NCBI GenBank assembly: GCA_037953745.1
Contig: JBAKBP010007145.1
Location: 38,822-102,821 of the forward strand
Length of the DNA stretch: 64,000 bases
From: Lithodes maja
Lineage: Eukaryota; Arthropoda; Malacostraca; Decapoda; Lithodidae
Direction: 5' to 3'
Shown: in pieces, positions 10,381-20,710 of the stretch
How the letters are laid out: each line of letters starts with the position of its first letter
How positions within the stretch are numbered: position 1 is the stretch's first letter
The notes under the pieces: generated by a model
Told to the model about the DNA's origin: nothing
Databases searched by the model: none
Seen by the model: the letters and a program-made list of their open reading frames with translations, nothing else
Program-made: the position numbers and the translations under genes

Positions 10381-10870
10381 TGGTAGTGATGATACAGTTG
10401 AGGGTAATGTTGAGTAGGTAGAGTGGTGGCACTGTGCTGGTGGTTGCATTGCGGTCTTGAGGTCTTGGTTGTGGGTTGGAGAGTGACGGAGGCTGGGGTG
10501 CCTGCTGGCCCTGCTTGTTGCAATTAATTTTTCTGCTAGGGACTGTTGAAATGTCGGTGTCTGCCTTACTTGATTGGTGGTGAGGTTTCTTCAACGTTGA
10601 GCTGGGGCCTGGGTTGGTCTCAACATCTCCACAGCTTATTAGAGTGTAGCACAATGGGTGTTGTAGCGGGGTTGCGCAGGAATGTTTGCTAAGACGCGTC
10701 GGTTTTCCGATGTTTGAAGCTGCCCAGGCAGGTATGGTGACAGAAATGTCAATTTTGTGTGGTTTCTGTGTGACGAGGTCCCTTAATACTTGCTTAGTGT
10801 TGACCTGGTACACTACCGGTCCCCTCTGCACCTGTATATCGGCACAGCCCCTCTGGATGTTGAGAAGCAC
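10316..10870 (-). pseudogene. LINE N-terminal segment with 2A motif
   Basis: The 184-codon open segment has no ATG; an in-frame stop lies directly upstream of the first codon (a GTG), so the true start is lost or lies in another frame. Residues 1-80 form the part released upstream of the 2A, and residues 81-89 are GDVETNPGP preceded by CYTLISC. After the 2A comes a low-complexity Ser/Pro/Gln/Thr-rich linker before the zinc fingers. Both strands of this stretch have open frames, but only the minus frame carries the 2A and leads into the LINE. Confidence 0.7.
10604..10630 (-). other. 2A ribosome-skipping motif
   Basis: The encoded GDVETNPGP fits the 2A consensus D(V/I)ExNPG-P exactly, with a hydrophobic and Cys-containing run before it. 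During translation 2A makes the ribosome skip the Gly-Pro bond, releasing the upstream peptide. 2A sequences are established in several virus groups and in some non-LTR retrotransposons, so its place at the N-terminus of a LINE is consistent with the latter. Confidence 0.85.
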
Positions 10871-12773
10871 TCGGGATCACATAATATCTATACCATAGTC
10901 TAAAATAGGGAAGACTTATTACATGGCTTAAGGTAAATACTGTCGCTACAGTTATCTCTTAGTATCTTGGCACTGATACTGAATTAATTTGCAATGCACA
11001 GGGAACACTTTTAACATAATCTGATCACTCGTCATTGATAGCAAATAACTTAGGGGGGCACAGGAAAACAATCGATCATATAGTATGGTATCTCCACACT
11101 GATACAACAATAATTAATAAGGCACTGTTGAGTTGTCTTCTTGGTATCTCGATGCACTGTCGTTGAGGGTTTCTTGGCTGCTCCGTGGGCCGTCCAGGGT
11201 GTCCGGTCGTGTGAAGAAGTTACAGTTGGGTTAATGGGCTTTGGGTCTTAAATATGGTTCCGTAACTATTAGGAGTACAGTTGGTCACCATATCGAACTA
11301 ACGCAAGTATTCTAGGCATGTAGCTTTTGAACGAATACTTGACTATTCTGACCTTTAATATTAACCGGTGATGAAGTTTCGTTCAGGTACTCTTGAACTA
11401 GGATTTTAAATGTTATGTTTCAGGCAGGGGCCGGATTAACAAAATATCGGACGAACGCAAAATGAGTCGGGACAAGTAACTATTCTTGACAGTCTCTAAT
11501 CTTTTTAAGAGGTTCAAAGAACTCGGGCGGTGTTTAACCTTTTAGTCACAAATCCTTGTTGGTTGCCACAGACAATTTGTGCCTAGGATCTATATATGCT
11601 AAGTGCTCCTAAGAGTATCTCGCATAGACCCTTCTAACACAAAAGATCTTTCTATCATAGATCTCTGTGAGTTAATGCCAGTATAATGTCTAAAATAATA
11701 AATGTATTGAAAGGTAGGGTTGCCTTCGTCTTTCAATATTTTATTTAGATTAGAGAAGAAGCTAATGTGAATAACGATATTATATTCTGGGTTGCCAGAA
11801 GTAATCAGTTATACATATGTAGCTACTGTTGCACTATATAAATGATTAGAAACCCAAGTGGAAGAGGTCATACCAACAATGAATTTTTAATACAGTTACT
11901 TTGTATTTATATATATAGGTATTATTTAAGGTCTCTATATTAACCGATGGGTGGCCACAATTAATAAAGATCTTAAAACAGGTTTACATATATATCACAG
12001 ATAGTATACAGACTTCGTGGTGCCGTCTGTCAATAACTGGTCTTGAGTTTGAGTATAAAATAGTTTTCAATCAGAGCGGGGTGCCGATCGTACAGAAGCA
12101 ATATTTCTACGTGCCTGAACTCCCTCCTCCTAGAGTTTATATGTCATTTGTCAGTAAAGGGGTAGAAGGGGGGGGGGGGGGGGGCACTCGGTGTTGTCGA
12201 GTCTGAATGATGGTTTTGTTTACTATTATAAGAGGGGTTTAGGAATGGGAGACGTAAGGTTTATCTCCTCACATGATGCTCTATTGGATTGTTTACTTGA
12301 TTGGGTAATGGTTAATAGTAGTCCTAAAATTACTTATTGGTGGATATAGCAGGACTTCAAGCTGGCAAGCTTTCTAAGGTGTGGAGAAGGTCAGGGCTGG
12401 GGTGTTTTCTGACTTTGAAAGCGGTTTACTTTACTTTTGAGGCAGCTGTATACTGTGGGGGTTTAAGACTTGTCTGAGTAATTCATTTCTTATTCTGCGT
12501 ATCATGGATTATATGGTATGGGTAAACTTAAACATCTAACAGATATGTACACTTCATGGGTTGGCTGTTTGGCAAGAGTTTTTTTATTGGGCCGCTCTCG
12601 GGGTCAAGGGGGCGGAGTGCGTCGCTAGTTTGGTCGACAGGGGGGAGGCGTGGGTTTTTTCCGGACTTGATGTTGCCTTCCACCTGGATTACATAGATTT
12701 ATATTTCATCTCGAAAGGTTTGATTCAGAGGAACAGGATTTATGGACTTCTTTGTTTTTAGCTGGATAGTACC
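10871..12773. other. Gap between LINE and BEL element
   Basis: AT-rich sequence with no recognised protein or RNA. A G run (about 12169-12183) and short Cys-poor random frames are the only marks. It may include degraded 5' UTR of the LINE near 10.9 kb, but I cannot show it. Confidence 0.45.
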
Positions 12774-13412
12774 TATCGTATAAATACGATAGGATATGAC
12801 TCTTTTGTGATCCCGTATGTCTCTGTGACGTCACGGTCGTTCCCGCTGCACGGCGTTGGACGAGTAGATCATATATTATAAGATTGTAAGTAAGTAAAGA
12901 TTATAAAAGGCCTAATATGCTATTAACCTAAAAAGTGCGCATGGGGGTATGAGACACCACACTCCTGTGCTGACGTATTTGAGCTGTTCCCATCACTAAC
13001 ATCGTTATTTTACCATAAATAGCATTAATACTTATCCATATGCGCCTATTATAGGTTGATTATAAAGGTATTAACCTGTTACAACAATAAAACAAGTGGA
13101 AACAGCGTTTGGATGGTCAAAATCGGCGATATAGGCCGGGAGTTACATAATGTATGGCTGAGGCAACCTCCCTCCCCACCACTCTTTCCAAAGTCTGGAG
13201 AGAGACTGTCGATCGATACTCTCTCTCTCTCTCTCTCTTCCACTCGCTTGGTAACAGTGATGACAATGCCCTGCTTGCAACTCGCTAATGTTAGCACGAA
13301 AATAGACCACAGAATAAGGGAATAACAGGGAAAATAGGTGATAACTGAAGGAGGTGAGGAAAGTGGGGAAGGAGGGGAGGTGGAGGAGTGATATTTGGCA
13401 TGGCCCAGGGGC

Positions 13413-13443
<31 letters not shown>

Positions 13444-14182
13444 ATGTTTTGGGGTGTTTTAAATGGATTTTTTAAAAGCCTTACTCTTAAGAGTCTTCCC
13501 GTAGTCCGCCGGGGGAACTCTTAAGAGTCTCCCGGCAGTTCCCGGGTTAAGCAATATTGACATGGTCTTATGTAGTATATATGAATTTATTGTATATATT
13601 AATATAATTTATCGTATTGAGCAACCTAGATGTGATACGATAATTTAGGCTCCTGGCGTTTGCCAAGGCAGCAAGGTGTGCCTCTGAGGAAGACAGAGCA
13701 GAGCCTTCACGAACACCGACCAGTTAACATCTAATTTCCGCTCTCAGTTGATCGAGCTTTTGTGCCTCTAATCACAATACACTGACAGCAATACATACAG
13801 CTACACCATCACGACGCTCTCATCGACGCCATGACTGACTGACAGATAAGCATAGTATTCATGTCCATTCCCATATAATCATTTATTCTTTCTTTTACTT
13901 GACTCGAGCCTCAGGGCCGAAGTCTTGTTCCCCATTGTCTGCCATATTGGGTAAACTTTCTCCTTTGCCTCATTGCCACGTGGAACTATTGGTGAGTTAA
14001 TTCCTGGAATAATATTAACCCTTATAACCTTACCCTATATATAATTTATTATGTGAGACCTTTGGATATAAATTAGCTTGTTTCAGATCAAATTCAATTT
14101 AGATATTGAGTAATTCAATTTAGATTGATTTTATTTGGATTATAGCTTATAGATATTTAACTTCCATTGATAGTTTACCACA
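12774..14182 (+). repeat. 5' LTR of BEL element 1
   Basis: It begins with the palindrome TATCGTATAAATACGATA and ends ...TTACCACA, just before the primer-binding site. Without the insertion at 12927-13546 and its duplicated TTAA it would be about 785 bp, matching the LTRs of element 2 (789 and 797 bp). The first two bases of the TG expected at an LTR start are not present in this copy. Confidence 0.85.
12927..13546. mobile_element. TTAA-flanked insertion in LTR, piggyBac-like
   Basis: This 620-bp segment is absent from the 3' LTR of the same element, where CTATTAAGCAATATT is uninterrupted. It is flanked by TTAA duplications (12923-12926 and 13547-13550). Its ends start CC after TTAA on both sides (CCTAAAAAGTG and CCCGGGAACTG), only loosely inverted. 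Near the right end are two copies of the palindrome ACTCTTAAGAGT (13483 and 13517). Exact TTAA duplication is the hallmark of piggyBac elements. A CT microsatellite lies near 13219-13239; no transposase is encoded. Confidence 0.75.
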
Positions 14183-14183
14183 T

Positions 14184-14201
14184 TGGTGCCCAGACCCGGG
14201 A
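14184..14201 (+). other. Primer-binding site
   Basis: TGGTGCCCAGACCCGGGA begins one base after the LTR end, as expected for a tRNA-primed LTR retrotransposon. The same site occurs in element 2 (complement, near 36340-36356). I did not identify the tRNA. Confidence 0.7.
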
Positions 14202-14587
14202 TTTAGCTACCAATAAGGGATTTTTAAGGCAATGAGCAAGGGGACATATAACAGGATGCAGGAACAACTCTATGATAAACTGGTAAGGCTAGCCAAGCGA
14301 TGGTTAGAGCCGGAATTCAGGGTCATATCTCATATCGTTGCGCCTGCCTAAGTCCTGCATCCCACCCATCATCTAATTTTCTCTTTCATTTCAGACTTCC
14401 TGTGACATATCACCTGACCTAAAAAAAAATCTTGTTCAATATGACCCTTTAGTAGGTGTTGCTATTTTGTGTGCTATTTTTTCTCCATAACATAGAAGTC
14501 TGCCGGTCGGCGTCTCTTAACTAGGCTACTATTTTGACCTTGTATTTGTAACATTTTAGATAAATAGCCTACAGGCTTACATGCAAA

Positions 14588-17500
14588 ATGAATAAACAGG
14601 AAGAGACACCGTCTAGTGGGGTGCTGAGCAAAGCCCCTAAAAATCAGAGGGCGGGACTTCGGGGAGTATTAAATAGGCAAATTGTAGATGTCAACACTTT
14701 CATCACTACTGCTGACCTCGAGGAATTAGAAGCTAGATTAGACAATGTCCAGGCTACCCACGGTCGTATTGTGGCTCTGAGTGAGGTGATTGTGGCAGGC
14801 ATGACAGAGGAGGAAGAGATAGTTACAGAGTGTGATAATCGCGCCCTCTATGATGAACCTGTCTTTAAAGCGAAGCACATATTACAGCGTGCTGTCGCAA
14901 GTAAGAAGGGAGGCGACAATGAGACCCATAGAATGGTTGACCCAAAACACACTGTGCACCTCCCAAAGCTCAATCTTCCTACATTTGGGGGCAAATTGAC
15001 TGAGTGGTTAGCTTTTTGGGATGTATTTCGGTCTACAGTACATGAATCCTCTTTGGATAATGTCCGTAAGTTTCACTACTTGAAAGGACAAATGGAAGGA
15101 GAGGCCTTACATTTGATAGAGGGTTTTGCGGTAGTAGGTGATAGCTATTTGGAGGCAGTACAATTATTAAAGTCCACATATGGGGATCAAGAGCAGTTGA
15201 AGATGGCCCATGTCGTTGCCTTGTTAAAGCTCGCAGAACCACAGTATAAGGTTGAGGAGTTAGCAAATTTTAGGGAAAATATGGAGTGCCATACTCGATC
15301 GCTAGACACCCTAGGGCTCACCACACAGGAAATGATAGTCATTATCTTACGTCAGAAGCTTCCTATGGCAATACTTGACAAGGTTAGATCATTTGATCTG
15401 GGGGAGTTCAAAACTCAGTTCAGTAAAGAAATTAGTAATCTACAGTTGAACAATGGGAGAATGAATGTGTCAGGAGGGAGTGGGAATGTGGAGATGAGAG
15501 GAACTGTAAGCATGATGGTGAGGACTAAAGGAAAGAAAGAGGGTACATATAAGAAACCTGCTCAGATTCTATGTAAGCTATGTAATAACAAACATAAATG
15601 GAGTTTCTGTGTAAAATACCCAACAAATGAGACAAAATTACCACAGGCAAAAAGATTGAAGCTATGTGTAGGTTGTCTAAGTAAGGAACATGGTAAGCAG
15701 GGACAATGTACTGCTACATACTTAAGGCCCTGTCATCACTGCAAAGGACATCACTTTGACAAGTTGTGTCCTACAGCAGATAAAGTCAAAGACGTCAAAC
15801 CAGAGGGTACTACAACTTTAACACTAGGTAGCACGAAAGACACCACTATATTGCCCACTTTACAGATTCCCATGGAAGGTAATGACAGTAACAAGGTTTG
15901 TCGGGTACTTCTAGATCAAGGGTCTCAACGTTCCTTTATAAAGAGGTCCGTATTAGTGGGACTGAAGCACCGAATCGTAGGGGCTGAGACTCTTCAATTG
16001 CAGGGCTTCACAGGGGTTACTGACAAACAAGACTACGAGATAGCGGAGATTTCATATTTCTACCGTAAAAACCGGTACTTTATGACATGTATCGTAGTAG
16101 ACACCCTACCAGAATATGTATCTGTAGGAGTGAAGAAAGTGGAACACGCATTACGTAGCAAAGGGGTTAACTTGTCAGATCCCATGGGAGATCAGAGTGA
16201 GGTGCATGTTCTACTTGGTGTGGATCATTATTATGATGTAGTATACCCTGGATTTAAAAAGATGTGTGGTGTAATTTTAATCCCCACTAAATTTGGTTAT
16301 TGCATGAGTGGAAAGGTGCATACTACACAGTCAAATGTCCTGGTCGACACGGTTTCGATTTTAAGAGTGAATGTAACCGCGGAAGAGGAGTTGGGAAGGG
16401 AGGATTCCCAACCTAGTGACCCTAAAATGACTGCCGAGTTCGACCTGGAACGACTGTGGAGATTGGGTCACATAGGCATTAATCCTATGGAGACTGATTA
16501 TGACTCGGAAGTTGCGCTGAAAAGGTTTGACGAGTCTGTGAGCTACTGTGCCTCAGACAAGCAATATAAGGTTAGTTTACCCTGGAAGAACAGTGAGATA
16601 AGCCTGCCTACCAACTATGGTTTGGCATTAGGTCGCTTGCGCGCATTACAGCGTAAATTAACTAATGAACCGAGCACGCGCCAGGCGTATGACGATGTAT
16701 TTCGGAGTTATGAAGATAGGGGCTTTATTGAGAGAGTCGATGTAAAGGAACCGATTAAGAAGGGTAGGGTTCACTATCTGGCCCATCATGGGGTTAGGAA
16801 AGACAGCATCACCACACCAATACGGGTGGTGTATGACTGCTCTGCCCACCAACCCAGTCTAAATGACTGCCTGCTGACAGGTCCGTCCTTGGTGTCGGAC
16901 CTGTCCCAACATCTATTGCGGTTTAGGCTGGGGCAGTACGCATTTACTAGTGACATCGAGAAAGCATTCTTGATGGTCAAACTAAAAGAGGAAGATAAAG
17001 ATGTTACCCGCTTTCTTTGGTTCAACGACATTAGCGACTCTGAAAGTCCGGTCATAATCTACCGTTTTCGGGTTGTACTCTTTGGGGCTACGTGTTCACA
17101 GTTTTTGTTAAATGCCACAATAAAAAACCATCTATCGGATACTCTTGAGGACACAAGTAAACTATCTCGCGGGTTGTATATAGACAATTTTCAGGGTTCT
17201 AGCGATATTCAGGACGATTTGTTACATACATGCTGGCAAGCACGCAGATTGTTTACAGAAGCACATTTATTTCTCCGCGAGTGGGTTACTAATAGTGAAG
17301 ATCTTCAGAGTTTGATACAGGTGGACGGTACAGCATCTCATAACCAGGAAAAGTCCAGCAATTTGGGGATGATCTGGCAACCTAAACATGACATACTAAC
17401 TTTTCAAACAAGGTCTTTTGCTCAGCAGACAGGAGCGCACACAAAAAGTCTGTTGAGCAAATTTGCGCAATTTTGTTATCCTTTGGGTCTAGCATTACCC

Positions 17501-19858
17501 GTAACCATAAGAGCTAGGATTCTAATGCAGGAAGTTTGGAGACGTAAAATAGGATGGGATGACAGTTTGCCCGAGGACCTGAATGACCAAGGGACATTGT
17601 TGTTGAATGAGTATGACATCCTATGTACTAAACCTGTACCTCGTAAAGTGGCGGCGTTCGGTGACGTTACGTTACACACGTTTTGCGATGCTAGCGCCAC
17701 GGCATACGGGGTAGCCATGTCGTTACTTCATTTGGGGTCACATTTAGTTACCGCCCGGGCTAAAGTAGCCCCGGTTAAAAAGGTAGCTATCCCTAAAATG
17801 GAATTGCCTGCCATGCTGCTATTAGCACGTCTGGTGCAACATGTACGCGCAGCATACGAGAGCGAGTTAAACATTGAAATCGTTCACGTTTGGTGCGATA
17901 GTCAGGTTGCACTCAACTGGATACATAGCAAGAAGTCTCTGCCAGTTTATGTGAGAAGTAGGGTAGATGAGATTAGGGCCCTATTACCATACGTTGCTTA
18001 TCATTATGTAAATACAAAAGACAACCCTAGTGATCTCATAACTAGGGGTATAACGGCTAGCCAGTTAGTGAAGTCCGAATTGTGGTGGCATGGTCCAAAG
18101 TGGCTGCTCCATGAAAGTGAATGGACGATTTGGCATGCTGTTGGTGAGGGACTTCTGCCACTGGAAACAGTGGCAGTTACAGCCCAACCAAATGAGCCAC
18201 CGGGTCCAATAATAGAGTTGGCAAGACTCGGTGACTATAATAAACTAGTCAGAGTTGTCGCTTGGGAGTTGAGATATGTATCCAATATCAAGCTTAAAGT
18301 AATGGGCCAGCTCTGCAACAGGGGTCACAACATTGATGCTCGTGAATATAAAGCAGCTGAAGTAACTTTGATCAAGTGGGTTCAAGCAGAAACCTTTTCC
18401 AATGAATTAGAATCTTTGCAAAGCTCGAATAAGACATTAATGCCTAATTTAGTGCGTCAACTAAGGTTGCACCTGGATAATGACCTCATCAGGTGTGAGG
18501 GTCGCCTGAAGTGGTCGGGTGTAACGGACGGCACAAACCGTCCTATACTTATGCCAACAAGACATCACGTTACTGATCTATTGATCATACGTGCACATAG
18601 GGAAGTAAAGCACTACGGGGTATGTCATATTATATCAAATTTGTGTCTCACATGGTGGATACCCAGAGTTCGACAAGTAGCTCGACGCGTAGTAAGAAAG
18701 TGTGTAATATGCCAGAGACTAAAAGGTAAACCATATGCAACTGGACCAGCTCCACCTCTACCTGAATGCCGTGTAAAGCACATAGAACCTTTCCAAGCTG
18801 TAGGGTTAGATTACACAGGTGCATTGAAGACGAGAGAGCATGAGAAAGTTTATATATTATTGTTTACCTGTGCAACGTCTCGAGCAGTACACCTAGAACT
18901 ATGTGATAATATGTCTAGCGAAGAATTTATGATGGCATTTAGACGGTTCTGTGCCCGTTGTTCATTCCCTCAACTCATTCTTAGCGACAATGCTCCCACT
19001 TATGTCCAGGCATCAAAATATCTGAAGGATATGAGCAGTGATCCTACAATCATCACTTTTTTGGGAGAGAGGAAGTACGAATGGAGGTTCATTCCAGTTA
19101 AGGCACCTTGGTTTGGTGGAATGTGGGAACGGTGTGTCGGCATAGTAAAGTCAGGACTCAGAGCGGTAGTAGGACGTGCTCTATTAAAGAAGAGTGAGTT
19201 GACGACAGTCCTCACAGAGATAGAGGCAGTCGTGAATGATCGCCCGCTCACATATGTGTACACCGACCTGCAAGAACCACTACCATTAACGCCAGCTCAC
19301 TTGCTATATGGTAAACCATTGACTGCATTTCCATCTGATTTCCAATCCATAGTAGAGTTAGAGGATCTCTCGTTGTACTCTGAGGCAGCGGTGTCTAAGA
19401 GATACCAGTATATATCGAGGGTAATCAAAGATTTTAGAAAATGGTGGATTAATGAATATCTGCTAGCGTTGAGGGAAAGGAGTGTTCCACCCTCTGGTAG
19501 ACCGACAGCACCTACTGTTGGTGAAGTTGTTTTAGTTAAAGAAGATAGTCCTCGTTTATATTGGAAATTGGGCCGCGTGTTGGAGGTATACAAGGGGAAA
19601 GACTCTGTAGAGCGGGTGGCACTATTAAGGAGGGCCACTGGAACTACTGTTTGTCCTGTCGCACGTTTGTACGCTTTGGAGCTCGATTCCACTTTACAAT
19701 CGGAGACTCCACCTGTTATTGCTGGGTCCGAGGATTCTCAAAGTAACGACTCACCTCGTACTGATGGTGATCAATCTCGGACCGGAACGCATCCCAGACG
19801 CGCTGCTGCTGGCGCCGTCGACATGTGGCATCAGAAGATAGCCTCTGGGCAACTTTAA
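14588..19858 (+). CDS. BEL/Pao gag-pol polyprotein
   Basis: One 1756-codon frame encodes the full set: a gag-like region with LPKLNLPTFGG (about residue 124); Cys/His knuckles (about 328-395, CKLCNNKHKWSFC to CHHCKGHHFDKLC); aspartic protease LLDQGSQ (about 440); reverse transcriptase with active-site YIDN at 864-867; RNase H (FCDAS about 1032, WCDSQ about 1103); and integrase with an HHCC finger (from about 1325) and DDE core (LDYTG, LSDNAP, MWE; about 1405-1512). Order protease-RT-RNaseH-integrase is that of BEL/Pao. Against element 2 it lacks short in-frame stretches (three residues after CSAHQ, one near HTKSLL), has CYPLG where the sibling has FDPLG, and a compensated double frameshift around 17716-17750 changes about eight RNase H residues. 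Open does not mean active here. Confidence 0.93.
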   Translation: MNKQEETPSSGVLSKAPKNQRAGLRGVLNRQIVDVNTFITTADLEELEARLDNVQATHGRIVALSEVIVAGMTEEEEIVTECDNRALYDEPVFKAKHILQRAVASKKGGDNETHRMVDPKHTVHLPKLNLPTFGGKLTEWLAFWDVFRSTVHESSLDNVRKFHYLKGQMEGEALHLIEGFAVVGDSYLEAVQLLKSTYGDQEQLKMAHVVALLKLAEPQYKVEELANFRENMECHTRSLDTLGLTTQEMIVIILRQKLPMAILDKVRSFDLGEFKTQFSKEISNLQLNNGRMNVSGGSGNVEMRGTVSMMVRTKGKKEGTYKKPAQILCKLCNNKHKWSFCVKYPTNETKLPQAKRLKLCVGCLSKEHGKQGQCTATYLRPCHHCKGHHFDKLCPTADKVKDVKPEGTTTLTLGSTKDTTILPTLQIPMEGNDSNKVCRVLLDQGSQRSFIKRSVLVGLKHRIVGAETLQLQGFTGVTDKQDYEIAEISYFYRKNRYFMTCIVVDTLPEYVSVGVKKVEHALRSKGVNLSDPMGDQSEVHVLLGVDHYYDVVYPGFKKMCGVILIPTKFGYCMSGKVHTTQSNVLVDTVSILRVNVTAEEELGREDSQPSDPKMTAEFDLERLWRLGHIGINPMETDYDSEVALKRFDESVSYCASDKQYKVSLPWKNSEISLPTNYGLALGRLRALQRKLTNEPSTRQAYDDVFRSYEDRGFIERVDVKEPIKKGRVHYLAHHGVRKDSITTPIRVVYDCSAHQPSLNDCLLTGPSLVSDLSQHLLRFRLGQYAFTSDIEKAFLMVKLKEEDKDVTRFLWFNDISDSESPVIIYRFRVVLFGATCSQFLLNATIKNHLSDTLEDTSKLSRGLYIDNFQGSSDIQDDLLHTCWQARRLFTEAHLFLREWVTNSEDLQSLIQVDGTASHNQEKSSNLGMIWQPKHDILTFQTRSFAQQTGAHTKSLLSKFAQFCYPLGLALPVTIRARILMQEVWRRKIGWDDSLPEDLNDQGTLLLNEYDILCTKPVPRKVAAFGDVTLHTFCDASATAYGVAMSLLHLGSHLVTARAKVAPVKKVAIPKMELPAMLLLARLVQHVRAAYESELNIEIVHVWCDSQVALNWIHSKKSLPVYVRSRVDEIRALLPYVAYHYVNTKDNPSDLITRGITASQLVKSELWWHGPKWLLHESEWTIWHAVGEGLLPLETVAVTAQPNEPPGPIIELARLGDYNKLVRVVAWELRYVSNIKLKVMGQLCNRGHNIDAREYKAAEVTLIKWVQAETFSNELESLQSSNKTLMPNLVRQLRLHLDNDLIRCEGRLKWSGVTDGTNRPILMPTRHHVTDLLIIRAHREVKHYGVCHIISNLCLTWWIPRVRQVARRVVRKCVICQRLKGKPYATGPAPPLPECRVKHIEPFQAVGLDYTGALKTREHEKVYILLFTCATSRAVHLELCDNMSSEEFMMAFRRFCARCSFPQLILSDNAPTYVQASKYLKDMSSDPTIITFLGERKYEWRFIPVKAPWFGGMWERCVGIVKSGLRAVVGRALLKKSELTTVLTEIEAVVNDRPLTYVYTDLQEPLPLTPAHLLYGKPLTAFPSDFQSIVELEDLSLYSEAAVSKRYQYISRVIKDFRKWWINEYLLALRERSVPPSGRPTAPTVGEVVLVKEDSPRLYWKLGRVLEVYKGKDSVERVALLRRATGTTVCPVARLYALELDSTLQSETPPVIAGSEDSQSNDSPRTDGDQSRTGTHPRRAAAGAVDMWHQKIASGQL

Positions 19859-19886
19859 GTTTAAGGTGGGGTTCAGGTAATTTTTT

Positions 19887-19898
19887 GTGGGGGGAGTG
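19887..19898 (+). other. Polypurine tract
   Basis: A G-rich run, GTGGGGGGAGTG, sits directly before the 3' LTR. The same run precedes the 3' LTR of element 2. It is the expected primer for plus-strand DNA synthesis. Confidence 0.65.
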
Positions 19899-20637
19899 TA
19901 TCGTATAAATACGATAGGATATGACTCTTTTGTGATCCCGTCACGGTCGTTCCCGCTGCACGGCGTAGGACGAGTAGATCATATATTATAAGATTGTAAG
20001 TAAGTAAAGATTATAAAAGGCCTAATATGCTATTAAGCAATATTGGCATGGTCTTATGTAGTATATATGAATTTATCGTATATATTAATATAATTTATCG
20101 TATTGAGCAACCTAGATGCGGTACGATAATTTAGGCTCCTGGCGTTTGCCAAGGCAGCAAGGTGTGCCTCTGAGGAAGACAGAGCAGAGCCTTCACGAAC
20201 ACCGACCAGTTAACATCTAATTTCCGCTCTCAGTTGATCGAGCTTTTGTGCCTCTAATCACAATACACTGACAGCAATACATACAGCTACACCATCACGA
20301 CGCTCTCATCGACGCCATGACTGACTGACAGATAAGCATAGTATTCATGTCCATTCCCATATAATCATTTATTCTTTCTTTCACTTGACTCGAGCCTCAG
20401 GGCCGAAGTCTTGTTTCCCCATTGTCCGCCATATTGGGTAAACGTTCTCCTTTGCCTCATTGCCACGTGGAACTATTGGTGAGTTAATTCCTGGAATAAT
20501 ATCAACCATTATAACCTTACCCTATATATCATTTATTATGTGAGACCTTTGGATATAAATTAGCTTGTTTCAGATCCAATTCAATTTAGATATGGAGTAA
20601 TTCGATTTAGATTGATTTTATTTGGATTATAGCTTAT
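19899..20637 (+). repeat. 3' LTR of BEL element 1, end-truncated
   Basis: It matches the 5' LTR closely but lacks 15 bp near 19942, and stops after AGCTTAT, about 33 bp before the point where the other LTRs end in ACCACA. It retains the uninterrupted TTAA site, showing that the insertion in the 5' LTR came after this element integrated. Confidence 0.85.
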
Positions 20638-20710
20638 GATAGTACCTACCATTTTCATGAGGGGGTTTCCCTCAGTGTAGAGGTTAGGGGGGAAGGGTGA
20701 TTTTCTGGGT

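Larger units (their letters stand above)
6449..10870 (-). mobile_element. LINE with 2A peptide (CR1/L2/Crack-like), broken
   Basis: In transcription order the element has an N-terminal segment with a 2A motif, a two-finger cysteine-rich (PHD-like) module, an APE-type endonuclease, a reverse transcriptase with C-terminal domain, then a short tandem-repeat tail of TTACTGA-type units. This order is known for some CR1/L2/Crack-type non-LTR retrotransposons; the exact clade is inference. The coding frame is interrupted by several frameshifts and by an inverted duplication, so this copy cannot encode a full protein. The 5' end appears truncated: the first open segment is preceded by an immediate in-frame stop and contains no ATG. 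Confidence 0.8.
12774..20637 (+). mobile_element. BEL/Pao LTR retrotransposon, element 1
   Basis: The element has a 5' LTR (12774-14182, enlarged by an insertion), primer-binding site, one gag-pol frame (14588-19858), purine tract and 3' LTR (19899-20637). GATAGTACC lies directly outside both ends (12765-12773 and 20638-20646), a probable target-site duplication, although 9 bp is long for this family. It is a sibling of element 2 at 29.8-37.2 kb, with proteins nearly identical over most of their length. Confidence 0.92.

Noticed and set aside
16658..19692. Antisense frames of 60-131 codons opposite the BEL polyprotein
   Set aside because: They are shadows of a long coding frame; equivalent shadows occur opposite element 2.
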